A stretch of DNA of 64,000 nt from positions 248,001 through 312,000 of the forward strand of contig JALGZK010000005.1 in NCBI GenBank assembly GCA_025774935.1, written 5' to 3'. The DNA is from a bacterium. Lineage in GTDB: Bacteria; Joyebacterota; Joyebacteria; Joyebacterales; Joyebacteraceae. Position 1 is the first letter of the stretch. Every line of letters starts with the position of its first letter. This document shows positions 33,109 through 43,633 of the stretch, in pieces. Position numbers and translations under genes: made by a program. Below the pieces are notes generated by a model. That model was not told the DNA's origin. It searched no databases and saw nothing but the letters and a program-made list of their open reading frames with translations.

Positions 33109-33399
33109 ATGCCCGAGCAGAAGAAGATCAACATCGAGCTGAGAGACGAAGAAGCCGAGGGCATCTACTCGAACTTCGCCGTCATCACCCACTCCCCAGC
33201 GGAGTTCGTGCTGGACTTCATACGCGTGCTCCCGGGAGCCAAGAAGAGCAGGGTCCACGCCCGGATCGTCATGGCCCCCCAGAACGCCAAAGCGCTCCTG
33301 AGGGCGCTCGAGGGGAACGTCACGAAGTACGAGGACAAGCACGGCGAGATCAGCACAACCGGCGACGCCCAGCCCGGCAAGCAGATCGGGTTCCAGTAG
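33109..33399 (+). CDS. DUF3467 family protein
   Basis: The ATG at 33109 has GGAGG 7 bases upstream and gives 96 residues; the track start at 33025 lies in the promoter. The sequence EGIYSNFAVITHSPAEFVLD, FIRVLPGAKKSRVHARIVM and APQNAKALLRALEGNVTKYE is the DUF3467 family almost end to end. These small cytosolic proteins are widespread and of unknown function. It is monocistronic. Confidence 0.88.
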   Translation: MPEQKKINIELRDEEAEGIYSNFAVITHSPAEFVLDFIRVLPGAKKSRVHARIVMAPQNAKALLRALEGNVTKYEDKHGEISTTGDAQPGKQIGFQ

Positions 33400-33625
33400 G
33401 GCGGGCAGCGCCTGGAGGCATAGAGGGTCGAACGAAGGGAAGGCGGGGCGCTGCCGCACAGGGCAGGCGGACCCCGGGACGAGGATTACGGCTTTCTGGG
33501 GGGACCAGGGGGCAGAGACCCTGGATGACCAGAAGGAGGTGACCAAGGGACATATCGAACCGGGTGCCCGCCGGCGCCTTGGGAACATGTGGAACCGGTC
33601 AAACTCACACAGAGGAGACAGTAAA

Positions 33626-34552
33626 ATGATGCGAGTAGTGTTGGCAGTACTCATCGCCTTTATGCTGGTCGCGACGGCCAGCGCCTACGACCCGATGTAC
33701 AGCTACCGGAACGCCGGAACGGCGCCCGCCGGCAGCTTCGGCCTTGCCGGCCGCTGGGTCTACCTGGCTGCCACCGATTACTACGACGACGAAGGCAACA
33801 AGGAGAAGATGGAGGGGTTCGGCTACGAGGAGAAGGACACCTGGCAGAGCATCACGTTCGACGCCTACTACGCCACGATGGACCAGTGGACGGCCGGTGT
33901 CTTCATCCCCTACACCTTCCTGACCTACAACTACACAGATGCGCGGGACGACTCTGAGGACGCCTCCGGAATCGGCGACATCTGGCTCTACACGAAGTAC
34001 AGGTTCACCGATGCCCCGATGTGGACAGGCCAGTTCGGCTGGAAGATCAACACGGGCGCTGCGCCGGTCTACTGGGGCCCCTCCGGCTGGCTCTGGTACG
34101 ACGAGGACGACAACCCGGCCATCGGCAGCGGCCAGATGGACCTCGACCTGTCGCTCTGGTTCGGGCTTCCGAGCGAGAGCGGGCGTTTCGACGCCGCGCT
34201 CGGATATCGGTATCGTATGGAGGGCGAACTCGACGCCATGGTCTCCCGACAGGAGAAGATCAAGTACGACCCGGGCGACGAGATTCACTACTACCTGAAC
34301 TACGTGTACTTCCTGAACGAGGCCTGGTCGCTCGGTCTTGCGAGTGACGGCTACTTCGGCCAGGACGACAAGCTCGCCGGCGAGACATGGGATGATCCGA
34401 CGACCGCGCGGAACGCGGTCTACCTCGACCCCTACGTCGGCCACAACATGATGAACGGGTGGTCGCTCGGTGCCGGCTTCCACTACCCGATCATGGGTCA
34501 GAACATCCACGCGAGCTGGGGCTTCGACGCGTACGTCGGCTGGAACTGGTAG
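33626..34552 (+). CDS. Outer-membrane beta-barrel protein, paralogue 1
   Basis: The first of two adjacent ATGs (33626), with GAGGAG upstream, gives 308 residues and a signal peptide ending ATASA-YD. The mature protein is Tyr/Trp/Asp-rich with alternating strands. It ends in GQNIHASWGFDAYVGWNW, with a terminal aromatic as usual for barrel assembly. It shares several blocks with the next gene (PGDEIHYYLNY, DGYFGQDD, HYPIMGQNI), so the two are tandem duplicates. The fold resembles PF13557-type transporters; the substrate is unknown. Confidence 0.65.
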   Translation: MMRVVLAVLIAFMLVATASAYDPMYSYRNAGTAPAGSFGLAGRWVYLAATDYYDDEGNKEKMEGFGYEEKDTWQSITFDAYYATMDQWTAGVFIPYTFLTYNYTDARDDSEDASGIGDIWLYTKYRFTDAPMWTGQFGWKINTGAAPVYWGPSGWLWYDEDDNPAIGSGQMDLDLSLWFGLPSESGRFDAALGYRYRMEGELDAMVSRQEKIKYDPGDEIHYYLNYVYFLNEAWSLGLASDGYFGQDDKLAGETWDDPTTARNAVYLDPYVGHNMMNGWSLGAGFHYPIMGQNIHASWGFDAYVGWNW

Positions 34553-34581
34553 ACCGACACCCAGGAGCGGTGCTGGATCAC

Positions 34582-34606
34582 GGGAGCCACCCCACGGGTG
34601 GCTCCC
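34582..34606 (+). terminator. Hairpin between the two outer-membrane genes
   Basis: GGGAGCCACCC-CAC-GGGTGGCTCCC is a perfect 11-bp stem 30 bases after the stop at 34552. Its core (GAGCCACC...GGTGGCTC) matches the hairpin in repeat copy C at 4726-4751, so these may be one family of terminators. There is no U-run. Confidence 0.55.
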
Positions 34607-34673
34607 ATCGCATCTGGCCTGACGGTTCGCGCGTGGCCGGCGTGGGCTCCGCGCAGGATCGAGGAGACTTCAC

Positions 34674-35564
34674 ATGAGACGAGTCATCGCGGGTGTTCTG
34701 GCCGTCGCGCTCGTTCTGTCCCTCGCGGGAAGCGCCGCAGCGTATGACGTCCTCTACACGCGCAGGACCGCAGCCACTCACGAGGCGAAGACATTCGGCC
34801 TCGACGCGTACTTCTACTACTTCACGGCGGACAGAGAGTACGACGAGAACGGGAACAGTGTGGACCTCGAGAGCGGCGAGTCGGTCGGGGTCAACACGGT
34901 CCCGGTCGACCTGTACTACAGCTTCACGGACCGGGTCGAGGTCGGCATCATCCCTCGCCTCGTCATGCCGAGGACAGAACTTCTCGACGACAGCGACGAG
35001 ATCGTGACAGAGGACGCCGTCGGCGTCGGCGACACGTGGGCCTACGCGCAGTGGATGTTCAAGACGCAGCCGGCGATCGCGGGGCTCCTCTCAGTCAAGT
35101 TCCCGACGGGAAACGACAGACCGGACCCAGGCGAACGCCCCACCGGAACGGGCCAGTACGACATCGACGCGGCGATCGCCGTCGACTGGCCGACGAGGTC
35201 GGGCCTCTTCTACGGGATCGCTGGGTACAGATGGAGGGGCAGCACGGAGGTCACGGAGGACAGCCAGACCTACAACGTGACGCCGGGCGACGAGATCCAC
35301 TTCATGCTCGGGTACACGCACTACCTGAGCGAGCGGATGCAGCTCAGGTTCGACGCCGACGGGTACTTCGGGAGCGACCACGACGTCGAGCCCGCCCGGG
35401 ACACGGTTCCGAACAGCGCGAGGAACGGCATCTGGATCAACCCCGCCTTCGAGTACGTCATGGCGAGCGGGCTCCTTCTCGGGGCCGACTTCCACTACCC
35501 CCTCACCGGCCAGAACATCTACGCGCTGTGGGGATTCGGGCTCTACGTGGGCTGGAGCAGCTAG
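34674..35564 (+). CDS. Outer-membrane beta-barrel protein, paralogue 2
   Basis: The 296-residue protein has a signal peptide (hydrophobic core at about 5-20, SAAA-YD) like its neighbour. Shared blocks are PGDEIHFMLGY, DGYFGSDHD, HYPLTGQNIYALWGFGLYVG and FPTGNDRPD, the last typical of PF13557-type barrels. A GAGGAG site precedes the ATG. It may be transcribed from read-through past the hairpin at 34582-34606. It is probably a small outer-membrane channel of unknown substrate. Confidence 0.65.
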   Translation: MRRVIAGVLAVALVLSLAGSAAAYDVLYTRRTAATHEAKTFGLDAYFYYFTADREYDENGNSVDLESGESVGVNTVPVDLYYSFTDRVEVGIIPRLVMPRTELLDDSDEIVTEDAVGVGDTWAYAQWMFKTQPAIAGLLSVKFPTGNDRPDPGERPTGTGQYDIDAAIAVDWPTRSGLFYGIAGYRWRGSTEVTEDSQTYNVTPGDEIHFMLGYTHYLSERMQLRFDADGYFGSDHDVEPARDTVPNSARNGIWINPAFEYVMASGLLLGADFHYPLTGQNIYALWGFGLYVGWSS

Positions 35565-35602
35565 GAGGCATCTCGGGGCCGATCGAAGCGCTGCGAGAAC
35601 GA

Positions 35603-35639
35603 GGAGAGGGGAACCGTCGCCTGACGACTCCCCTCTTCG
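35603..35639. terminator. Bidirectional terminator-like hairpin
   Basis: AGAGGGGA and TCCCCTCT pair around an inner GTCG/CGAC stem. It lies between the convergent stops of the outer-membrane gene (35564, +) and the acyltransferase gene (35674, -), so it could serve both. Confidence 0.5.
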
Positions 35640-35673
35640 CGTCCGGTGCGTGACCCACTCCTCGCGCTTGCCG

Positions 35674-36585
35674 CTAGCCCGTCTCCGCGGGCGGCCGCGT
35701 CTTCCAACGGCGGTGCATCCAGAAGTACTGCTCGGGGTGTTCGCGGATGAACCGCTCGAAGACCGACGTATACCCCTGTGTGTAGGCCTGCGCGGCCTCG
35801 TCGTCCGACGCGCCGTCGGAAGGCCCGTCGACCGGCGCGCAGACGATGAGCTCGTGGTTTCCCTTCCCGTGCCGGAGGGCGATCCCCGGAAGCACCGGCG
35901 CTCCCGTTCTCGCCGCGAACCTGCCCGGTCCGTATGGCGTCGACGCGGGTAGACCCAGGAAGTCGACGAAGATGCCGTCCCTCCCCGCGTCCTGATCCGA
36001 GAGCATCGCGACGATCCGGTTCTTCCTGAGCGCGCGGAGGACCCCCATCAGGCTCCCGGTGACGGGAACGGTCTCCACCCCGAATCGCGCGCGGAGCCCG
36101 TTCATCAGACGGTCGACCAGGATGTTGTGCTGCTCGCCAACGAGGAAGGTGATCGGATAGCCCATCGCGGCCATCGTCGCGGCGAGCTCCCAGTTCCCGA
36201 AGTGGCCGGCCACGAGGATGGCTCCCCTGCCGCCGTCGAGCGCCGCCTTCAGGTGCTCCTCTCCCGTCAGCGTTATCGTGGACTCGATCGCGCGGTCATC
36301 CAGCCTCGAGAAGCGCCCGAACTCGAAGGTCATCCGTCCGAAGTTGCGGTAGGAATCCCGGGCGATCCTCTCGAGCTCGGCCTCCGACCGGTCGTCGCCG
36401 AAGATCCTGTCGAGATGCCCGAGGACGATCTTCTTCCTAATCCCGATCGCGTACGCGAGGCTCCCGAGGCCCGCGCCGAGCTCGCGGGCGGCGCCCGCCG
36501 GGAGCGCGCAGATGAGACTCTGCACGACCCGCACGGCGGCGTACTCCAGACGATGGACGAAAGTGATCTTCCGCTCGCGCGCCAC
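35674..36585 (-). CDS. Lipid A / lysophospholipid acyltransferase (LpxL/HtrB family)
   Basis: A GTG at 36585 with GAGG upstream gives 303 residues; the track ORF start lies within the preceding gene. The acyltransferase motif is AGHFGNWELAATMAAMG, followed by LVGEQHNILVDRLMNGLR, LSDQDAGRDGIFVDFLGLPA and a C-terminal YFWMHRRWKTRPP. The family adds secondary acyl chains to lipid A on the inner membrane. Which position is acylated is not visible. The gene lies 10 bases after the DUF362 gene. Confidence 0.88.
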   Translation of the reverse strand: MARERKITFVHRLEYAAVRVVQSLICALPAGAARELGAGLGSLAYAIGIRKKIVLGHLDRIFGDDRSEAELERIARDSYRNFGRMTFEFGRFSRLDDRAIESTITLTGEEHLKAALDGGRGAILVAGHFGNWELAATMAAMGYPITFLVGEQHNILVDRLMNGLRARFGVETVPVTGSLMGVLRALRKNRIVAMLSDQDAGRDGIFVDFLGLPASTPYGPGRFAARTGAPVLPGIALRHGKGNHELIVCAPVDGPSDGASDDEAAQAYTQGYTSVFERFIREHPEQYFWMHRRWKTRPPAETG

Positions 36586-36595
36586 GCTCACCTCT

Positions 36596-37741
36596 CTAGG
36601 AGAACTTCTTCGCGAGCCAGGAGAGCCTGACCTGCACGGCGTCGTGCGGACAGACCTCGTGGCAGCAGAGACACTCGACGCAGGGCTTGCGGTCAACGTA
36701 CGGCGTCCCGTCGCGCATGCTGATGGCGCCCACGGGACAGCTCCGCACGCAAAGCGCGCAGTCGGTGCCTCGGCACCCCCGCTCCTTCGACATCTCAGGA
36801 TAGACCCAAATCCACGGACGGAGGGCGTGAATCAGGGGGGCCGGGATCAAGTTCAGGAGCCCGGCGCGGGGGAGCTTGAAGTCCGCGAGGTCGAACGACG
36901 AGGGGTCGGCGCCCACGATCTCGATCTCGCTCCGCCGCATCTCCCCGAGCCCCCTCGCGACCGCCGCCTTCGTCACCGGCGCGCGCCCCTCGCGGATCCC
37001 GATCATGCCCTCGAGGACCGAGTCGACGGCGACCGGATCGGTGCCCGCGAGAATCGCCCCGACCTTCCTGGGGCTCCCGCCCGACGGCCCGTCGCCCTCC
37101 ATCGCGAGGACCGCGTCCACGACGTGGACAGCCGGCCTCACGAGGGCGTGGACGTCCGCGATGATGCGACCGAACGGTCCCGGCCTCGGCGCGACGCTGT
37201 GGAGCCTCCCCTTCCCGAACCCGGGGACTGCCCCGTACGTGTTCTTGACGCAGCCGGTGAAGAGGACGAGGACGTGCGTCTTCATCTTGGGCACGTTCAC
37301 GATGACGTCGGCGTCGAGAACCGGACGCGCGATCATGTACGAGCCGAGCTCGCCGCGCGTCTCCACCGAGCCTGCTGCCTCGAACGACACGAGCGGGACG
37401 CCCGTCCGTTCCGACAGGTCCTGCATCCCCGTGTTCTCCCACACGCGTTCGACCCCGCGGATCGCTCCTCCGGGGCTGTCTCCGATTACCGGAGATCCGC
37501 CGGCCTCACGCACGCGCGCGGCCAGAACCTCGAGGACCGACGGATGGGTCGTGATCGCCCGCTCCGGGGCCTTCGCCGAGAGGAGGTTGGGCTTCAAGAG
37601 CACGTTCTGCCCGGGCCGGACGAAGCTGCCCATCCCGCCGAACGGCTCGAGCACCTCGTCGACGGCGCGAGCGACCCCGAGGAGGTCGTAGCTCCCGCAC
37701 CTCGCGATCGCGACCCGTGCGCGTCCGTTCGGATTCGTCAT
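36596..37741 (-). CDS. DUF362 domain protein with C-terminal 2[4Fe-4S] ferredoxin
   Basis: An ATG at 37741 that overlaps the dprA stop (ATGA), with GGAG upstream, gives 381 residues. The DUF362 part includes VLLKPNLLSAKAPERAITTH, VIGDSPGGAIRG, DADVIVNVPKMKTHVLV and FTGCVKNTYGAVPGFGKGRL. The ferredoxin part has CRGTDCALCVRSCPVGAI and CVECLCCHEVCPHDAV. These proteins are common in anaerobes and their reaction is unknown. It lies between dprA and the acyltransferase gene with no evident functional link. Confidence 0.85.
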   Translation of the reverse strand: MTNPNGRARVAIARCGSYDLLGVARAVDEVLEPFGGMGSFVRPGQNVLLKPNLLSAKAPERAITTHPSVLEVLAARVREAGGSPVIGDSPGGAIRGVERVWENTGMQDLSERTGVPLVSFEAAGSVETRGELGSYMIARPVLDADVIVNVPKMKTHVLVLFTGCVKNTYGAVPGFGKGRLHSVAPRPGPFGRIIADVHALVRPAVHVVDAVLAMEGDGPSGGSPRKVGAILAGTDPVAVDSVLEGMIGIREGRAPVTKAAVARGLGEMRRSEIEIVGADPSSFDLADFKLPRAGLLNLIPAPLIHALRPWIWVYPEMSKERGCRGTDCALCVRSCPVGAISMRDGTPYVDRKPCVECLCCHEVCPHDAVQVRLSWLAKKFS

Positions 37742-38886
37742 GGCTTCTTCTCCGCCGCGGCGCCTCTCCGCCTTCCCCGAATGTAGCGTCCCCCAGGGCA
37801 CGAATCCACCCTCCCACCGAGCTCGAGTTCGAGCAGAGCCGCGAGGACCTCAGGCACGGGTGCGCCGATCCTCGTGGCGATGTCATCAGCCGTGACCGGC
37901 GTGAGCGAGAGGGCGTCGGCGACGGCTTCCGTCAGACGCCCCGCGCCCGTCGGCGGCTGCCCGTCCGCCGGCGCCCACCCGGGCGCCGTTGCCGCGCCGT
38001 CCCCGAACGGACCCCACGCACCCTCGAGCTCGTCCAGGATGTCCCCGACGTCCTCCACGAGCTTCGCTCCGGCCTTGATGAGCCCGTTCGGCCCCCTCGA
38101 TTGAGGTTCGTCGATCGGGCCGGGTACCGCGAACACCTCGCGCCCCTGCTCGAGCGCCCTGGCGGAAGTGATGAGGGCCCCGCTCCGCTCGGCGGCCTCG
38201 ACCACCACGACGCCGACCGACAGCCCAGCGATGATCCGGTTCCGCTGGGGGAAGAGCCCCGGTTTCGCCTGCTGGCCCATGGCGAACTCGGAGACCACCG
38301 CGCCCCGGCCCGCGACTCGGTCCGCGAGCTCGGCGTTCTCGGGCGGGTAGACGCGGTCGAGCCCCGAACCGAGAACGGCGACGGTCGTCCCGCCGACGTC
38401 GAGAGCGCCGCCGTGCGCCTCCGTGTCGATCCCCCGCGCGAGACCGCTCGACACGGCGATGCCGCGCCGCGCCATCTCGGCCGCGAGCTCGAAAGCCACG
38501 GCGGCGCCACGCGGCGTGGGCGAGCGAGTCCCGACGACGGCGACCATCGGTTCGAGCGACTCGAGGGGCGAGCCTCTGACAAAGAGGCCGACCGGCGCCC
38601 GCGGGATCTCGGAGAGAACGGCCGGGTAGTCGGGGTCTCCGGGAACCGCGAACCTGGCCCCGAGCCCGTCCGCGGTCTCGCGCTGCCCGCCGATGGAGCC
38701 CGGGGCCGCGCTCGCGCGCAGGGCCGACCGGACCTTCGTGGCGATCGCCCCGCCTCCCGGCGCCCGTCCGAGCGCCGCGTCGACCGCGCGCCCGTAGGAG
38801 CCGAAGACCTCAAGGAGTCTCGCCGCGGTCGCCGGGCCGACACCGCGGGCCGTCGCGACGGCGAGCGCCGCATCGCGTTCGTTCAC
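37738..38886 (-). CDS. dprA: DNA-protecting protein DprA
   Basis: The GTG at 38886 follows GGGGAGG; a second GTG at 38916 is possible. The protein has 382 residues. The Rossmann-like core shows VGTRSPTPRGAAVAFELA, SSGLARGIDTEAHGGAL, GSGLDRVYPPENAEL, FPQRNRIIAGLS and VVEAAERSGALITSARALEQ. A C-terminal winged-helix domain (about 300-365) follows a Pro/Gly-rich linker. DprA loads RecA onto incoming single-stranded DNA in natural transformation. With comEA in the same window it hints at competence. Confidence 0.93.
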   Translation of the reverse strand: MNERDAALAVATARGVGPATAARLLEVFGSYGRAVDAALGRAPGGGAIATKVRSALRASAAPGSIGGQRETADGLGARFAVPGDPDYPAVLSEIPRAPVGLFVRGSPLESLEPMVAVVGTRSPTPRGAAVAFELAAEMARRGIAVSSGLARGIDTEAHGGALDVGGTTVAVLGSGLDRVYPPENAELADRVAGRGAVVSEFAMGQQAKPGLFPQRNRIIAGLSVGVVVVEAAERSGALITSARALEQGREVFAVPGPIDEPQSRGPNGLIKAGAKLVEDVGDILDELEGAWGPFGDGAATAPGWAPADGQPPTGAGRLTEAVADALSLTPVTADDIATRIGAPVPEVLAALLELELGGRVDSCPGGRYIRGRRRGAAAEKKP

Positions 38887-38972
38887 CCTCCCCACCTCCC
38901 CCTCGGGGTCCGCCACCCGTCATCCCGACACACAGGCGGGGCCGGCCGCGGCGGCTCGACCCGCGCACCCTC

Positions 38973-39943
<971 letters not shown>

Positions 39944-39953
<10 letters not shown>

Positions 39954-41473
39954 GGGGTGCCTTCCTCCGGTGCATCCCCTCCCTCGAGCGTCTCCCACCA
40001 GGGGTTGGCACGGTCGGACAGGATCTTGTCGGGGTTCAGGATCCCGCGTCGGTCGAGCGCCCTCTTGACGCGCTCGGTCGCCTCGATGGCCCGGTCGTCG
40101 AGCTCGAGCCTGAGGTGCTCGGCCTTCGTGATGCCGATCCCGTGCTCACCCGAGAGCGTTCCGCCCATCCGGATCGCGATCTCGAACAGCCGCCCCACTG
40201 CCTCCCGGGCTCGAGAGAGAGCCGCGCGGTCCGAACGGTCGACCATGATGTTCACGTGGAGGTTGCCGTCGCCCGCGTGGCCGAACGCGTGAATCGCAAG
40301 GTCGAGGTCGCTGGCGACCTCCCGCATTCTCTCGACGAAGTCGGGAATGGAGCTTCGCGGGACGGCGATGTCCTCGTTGATCTTCCCGCTCGCTATCCGC
40401 GCGAGCGACGGCGAGATCGAGCGCCTCACCTCCCAGATGTCGTCGCGCTCCTCGTGTGTCGTCGCCCTCCGGACGTTGGTCGCGCCGCACTCGTCCAGGA
40501 CAGCGACGAGTTTCTCCGCGCCGCCCTCGACCGCCTCGCGCGCTCCTTCCACCTCGATGAGGAGCGCGCCCTCAGACACGTGCTCGGGTCGGCTTCCGTG
40601 GAAGTACTCGAGCGCACTCGAGAGCGTCTCCCGGTCGAGGATCTCCAGGACGCTCACCGGGAGTCCGGTCGCGGTGATCGCCGCGACGCCACGCGCCGCG
40701 TCGGAGAGGGAAGGGAACTCGGCCCAGTAGGTTGCGACAGCCTCCGGAAGCTCCGAGAGTCTCAGGACGATCTTCGTGACGACCGCGAGCGTGCCCTCCG
40801 ATCCGACGAAGAGCTGGCCGGGGTCCCACCCGCTCACTTCGTGCGCGTCGGGTCCGGAGCCGCCTTCGCCCTCCGCGAGCAGGCCCGTCGCGACGATCGT
40901 CCCGTCGGCGAGGACGAGCTCGAGTCCGACGACGTAGTCGCGCGTCGTCCCGTAGAGGACCGTCCTCGGGCCGCCGGCACACTCGGCCACGTTCCCCCCG
41001 ATCGTGGAGACGAGAAGGCTCGCCGGATCGGGCGGGTAGAAGAGACCCAGCGTCTCCGCCTCGCTCCTGAGGTCGTTGTTCACGACGCCCGGCTCCACGA
41101 CGGCGACCTGCCGCCGGACGTCGATCGAGACGATCCGGTTCATCTTCTCGAGGGAGAGCGCGATGCCCCCGTCGATCGGGACGCTCCCTCCCGTGTATCC
41201 GGTGCCCGCGCCGCGCGGGACGACCGGGATCCCCTCCACGTGCGCGAGCCGAATGACCTCCGCCACCTGCTCGGTCGACCTCGGCCACACGACCACGTCC
41301 GGGAGCCCCCTGAGATCCGTCGCGTCGAAGGAGTAGCAGATGCGGTCCTCGAGCGCCGTCGAGGCCGAGCCTCCGGACGCGCGAGAGAGAGAGCGCTCGA
41401 GGCGGCGCGGGAGACGCCGCTCGACACTCGGGCGTGGAGTCCGGGCAGGATCTCGTGCCTCCTTGTGGCTCAC
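39944..41473 (-). CDS. FAD-linked oxidase, GlcD / D-lactate dehydrogenase type
   Basis: The GTG at 41473, 5 bases after TGGAGG, gives 509 residues; an ATG at 41521 overlapping the pta stop is the alternative. The FAD-binding PCMH domain shows VVPRGAGTGYTGGSVPIDGG, PPDPASLLVSTIGGNVAECA and LFVGSEGTLAVVTKIVLRL. The C-terminal domain has HAFGHAGDGNLHVNIMVDRS and GGTLSGEHGIGITKAEHL. It oxidises a 2-hydroxy acid (glycolate or D-lactate are family examples); the substrate is not determined. GlcE and GlcF partners are not encoded nearby. Confidence 0.88.
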
Positions 41474-41517
41474 GGATCCTCCAGGGAGAGCAGGCCGTCC
41501 GGGCCCGCTCCAAGGGG

Positions 41518-42519
<1,002 letters not shown>

Positions 42520-42556
42520 CGCCCCTCTTTCTCGTGTCAGTGTACGACGGTCCGCG

Positions 42557-43039
42557 TCACCGGTTGCGGCGCTTCGTCAGGAGAGCCTCCTGCACCGGCT
42601 CCGGCACCAAGCCCTCGACATCGCCGCCGAGCATCACGACCTCCTTGACGATCGTGGAGTCGAGGTAGGTGTATCTCTCGCTCGGCATGAGGAAGACCGT
42701 CTCGATCTCGGAAGCGAGCCGCCGGTTCATGAGCGCCATCTGGAACTCGTACTCGAAGTCAGAAACCTCGCGGAGTCCCCTGATGATCGCAACCGCACCG
42801 GCGCCCCTCACCACATCGACGAGGAGCCCCTCGAAGGGGATCACCTCGACGTCGCCGATCCCCCGGACGGCCGCCCGGATGAACTCGACCCGCTCGTCGA
42901 TCGTGAACAGCGGCGCCTTGTCGCGCGCGGTCCCCACGGCGACGATGAGCCTGTCGAAGAGACGGAGCGCCCTCTTGACGAGATCGAGATGGCCGTTGGT
43001 GATGGGATCGAACGTCCCTGGATAGAGCGCCGTTCTCAC
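42557..43039 (-). CDS. coaD: Phosphopantetheine adenylyltransferase
   Basis: A GTG at 43039 overlapping the rsmD stop (GTGA) gives 160 residues. [20 protein letters not shown] holds the nucleotide-binding T/HxGH motif, with [20 protein letters not shown] and [19 protein letters not shown] later. It makes dephospho-CoA. rsmD-coaD is a common gene pair. Confidence 0.95.
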   Translation of the reverse strand: MRTALYPGTFDPITNGHLDLVKRALRLFDRLIVAVGTARDKAPLFTIDERVEFIRAAVRGIGDVEVIPFEGLLVDVVRGAGAVAIIRGLREVSDFEYEFQMALMNRRLASEIETVFLMPSERYTYLDSTIVKEVVMLGGDVEGLVPEPVQEALLTKRRNR

Positions 43040-43614
43040 TCGTTCCCCCTTGAGAGAGGTTCGCCGTCCGTGCACTCGTAGAAGTCTACCATGGTGTCGC
43101 CGTAGGTCTTCGCCCGGTGCCTCACGAGCCGACCGTAGGAGTCCCCGAGGCCCCTCGCTCCGCCGTGCTCCACGATAACGCGCGCGTGAGTCGCGAGACC
43201 GGGCCAGTTCCCGAGAAGCGCCAGCGCGTCCTCCGCGAGTCCGCCGGCGTACGGAGGGTCGACGAACACGACGTCGAACGGCCCGCCGGGGATCGCCGTC
43301 TCGAGGAGCCGCACGGCGTCGCCTCTGACGATGCGGCTCCGTCCTTCGAGCCCGAGGCGTTCCACGTTCCCGCCGAGGACGCCGGCGACGCGGGCGTCGC
43401 GTTCTACGAAGGTCGCGGACGCCGCTCCGCGCGAGAGGGCCTCGATACCGAGCACTCCCGAGCCCGCGAACAGATCGAGCACGCGGGCGCCGTCGAGAAG
43501 GGGGTCGATGATGCCGAAGACCGACTCGCGCACCCGGTCGTAGGTGGGTCGGACGTCTCCCGTCCTCGGGACGACGACGCGGCGTCCCCTGAGCTCACCG
43601 GCGATCACCCGCAA
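43036..43614 (-). CDS. rsmD: 16S rRNA m2G966 methyltransferase
   Basis: The 192-residue SAM-dependent methyltransferase starts MRVIAGELRGRRVVVP. It has RPTYDRVRESVFGIID, LDLFAGSGVLGIEALSRGA and the catalytic VFVDPPYAGG. It methylates G966 of 16S rRNA. It lies 19 bases after the sigma-54 regulator gene. Confidence 0.94.
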   Translation of the reverse strand: MRVIAGELRGRRVVVPRTGDVRPTYDRVRESVFGIIDPLLDGARVLDLFAGSGVLGIEALSRGAASATFVERDARVAGVLGGNVERLGLEGRSRIVRGDAVRLLETAIPGGPFDVVFVDPPYAGGLAEDALALLGNWPGLATHARVIVEHGGARGLGDSYGRLVRHRAKTYGDTMVDFYECTDGEPLSRGNE

Positions 43615-43633
43615 AGGCCGCGCTCCTCGGAGG

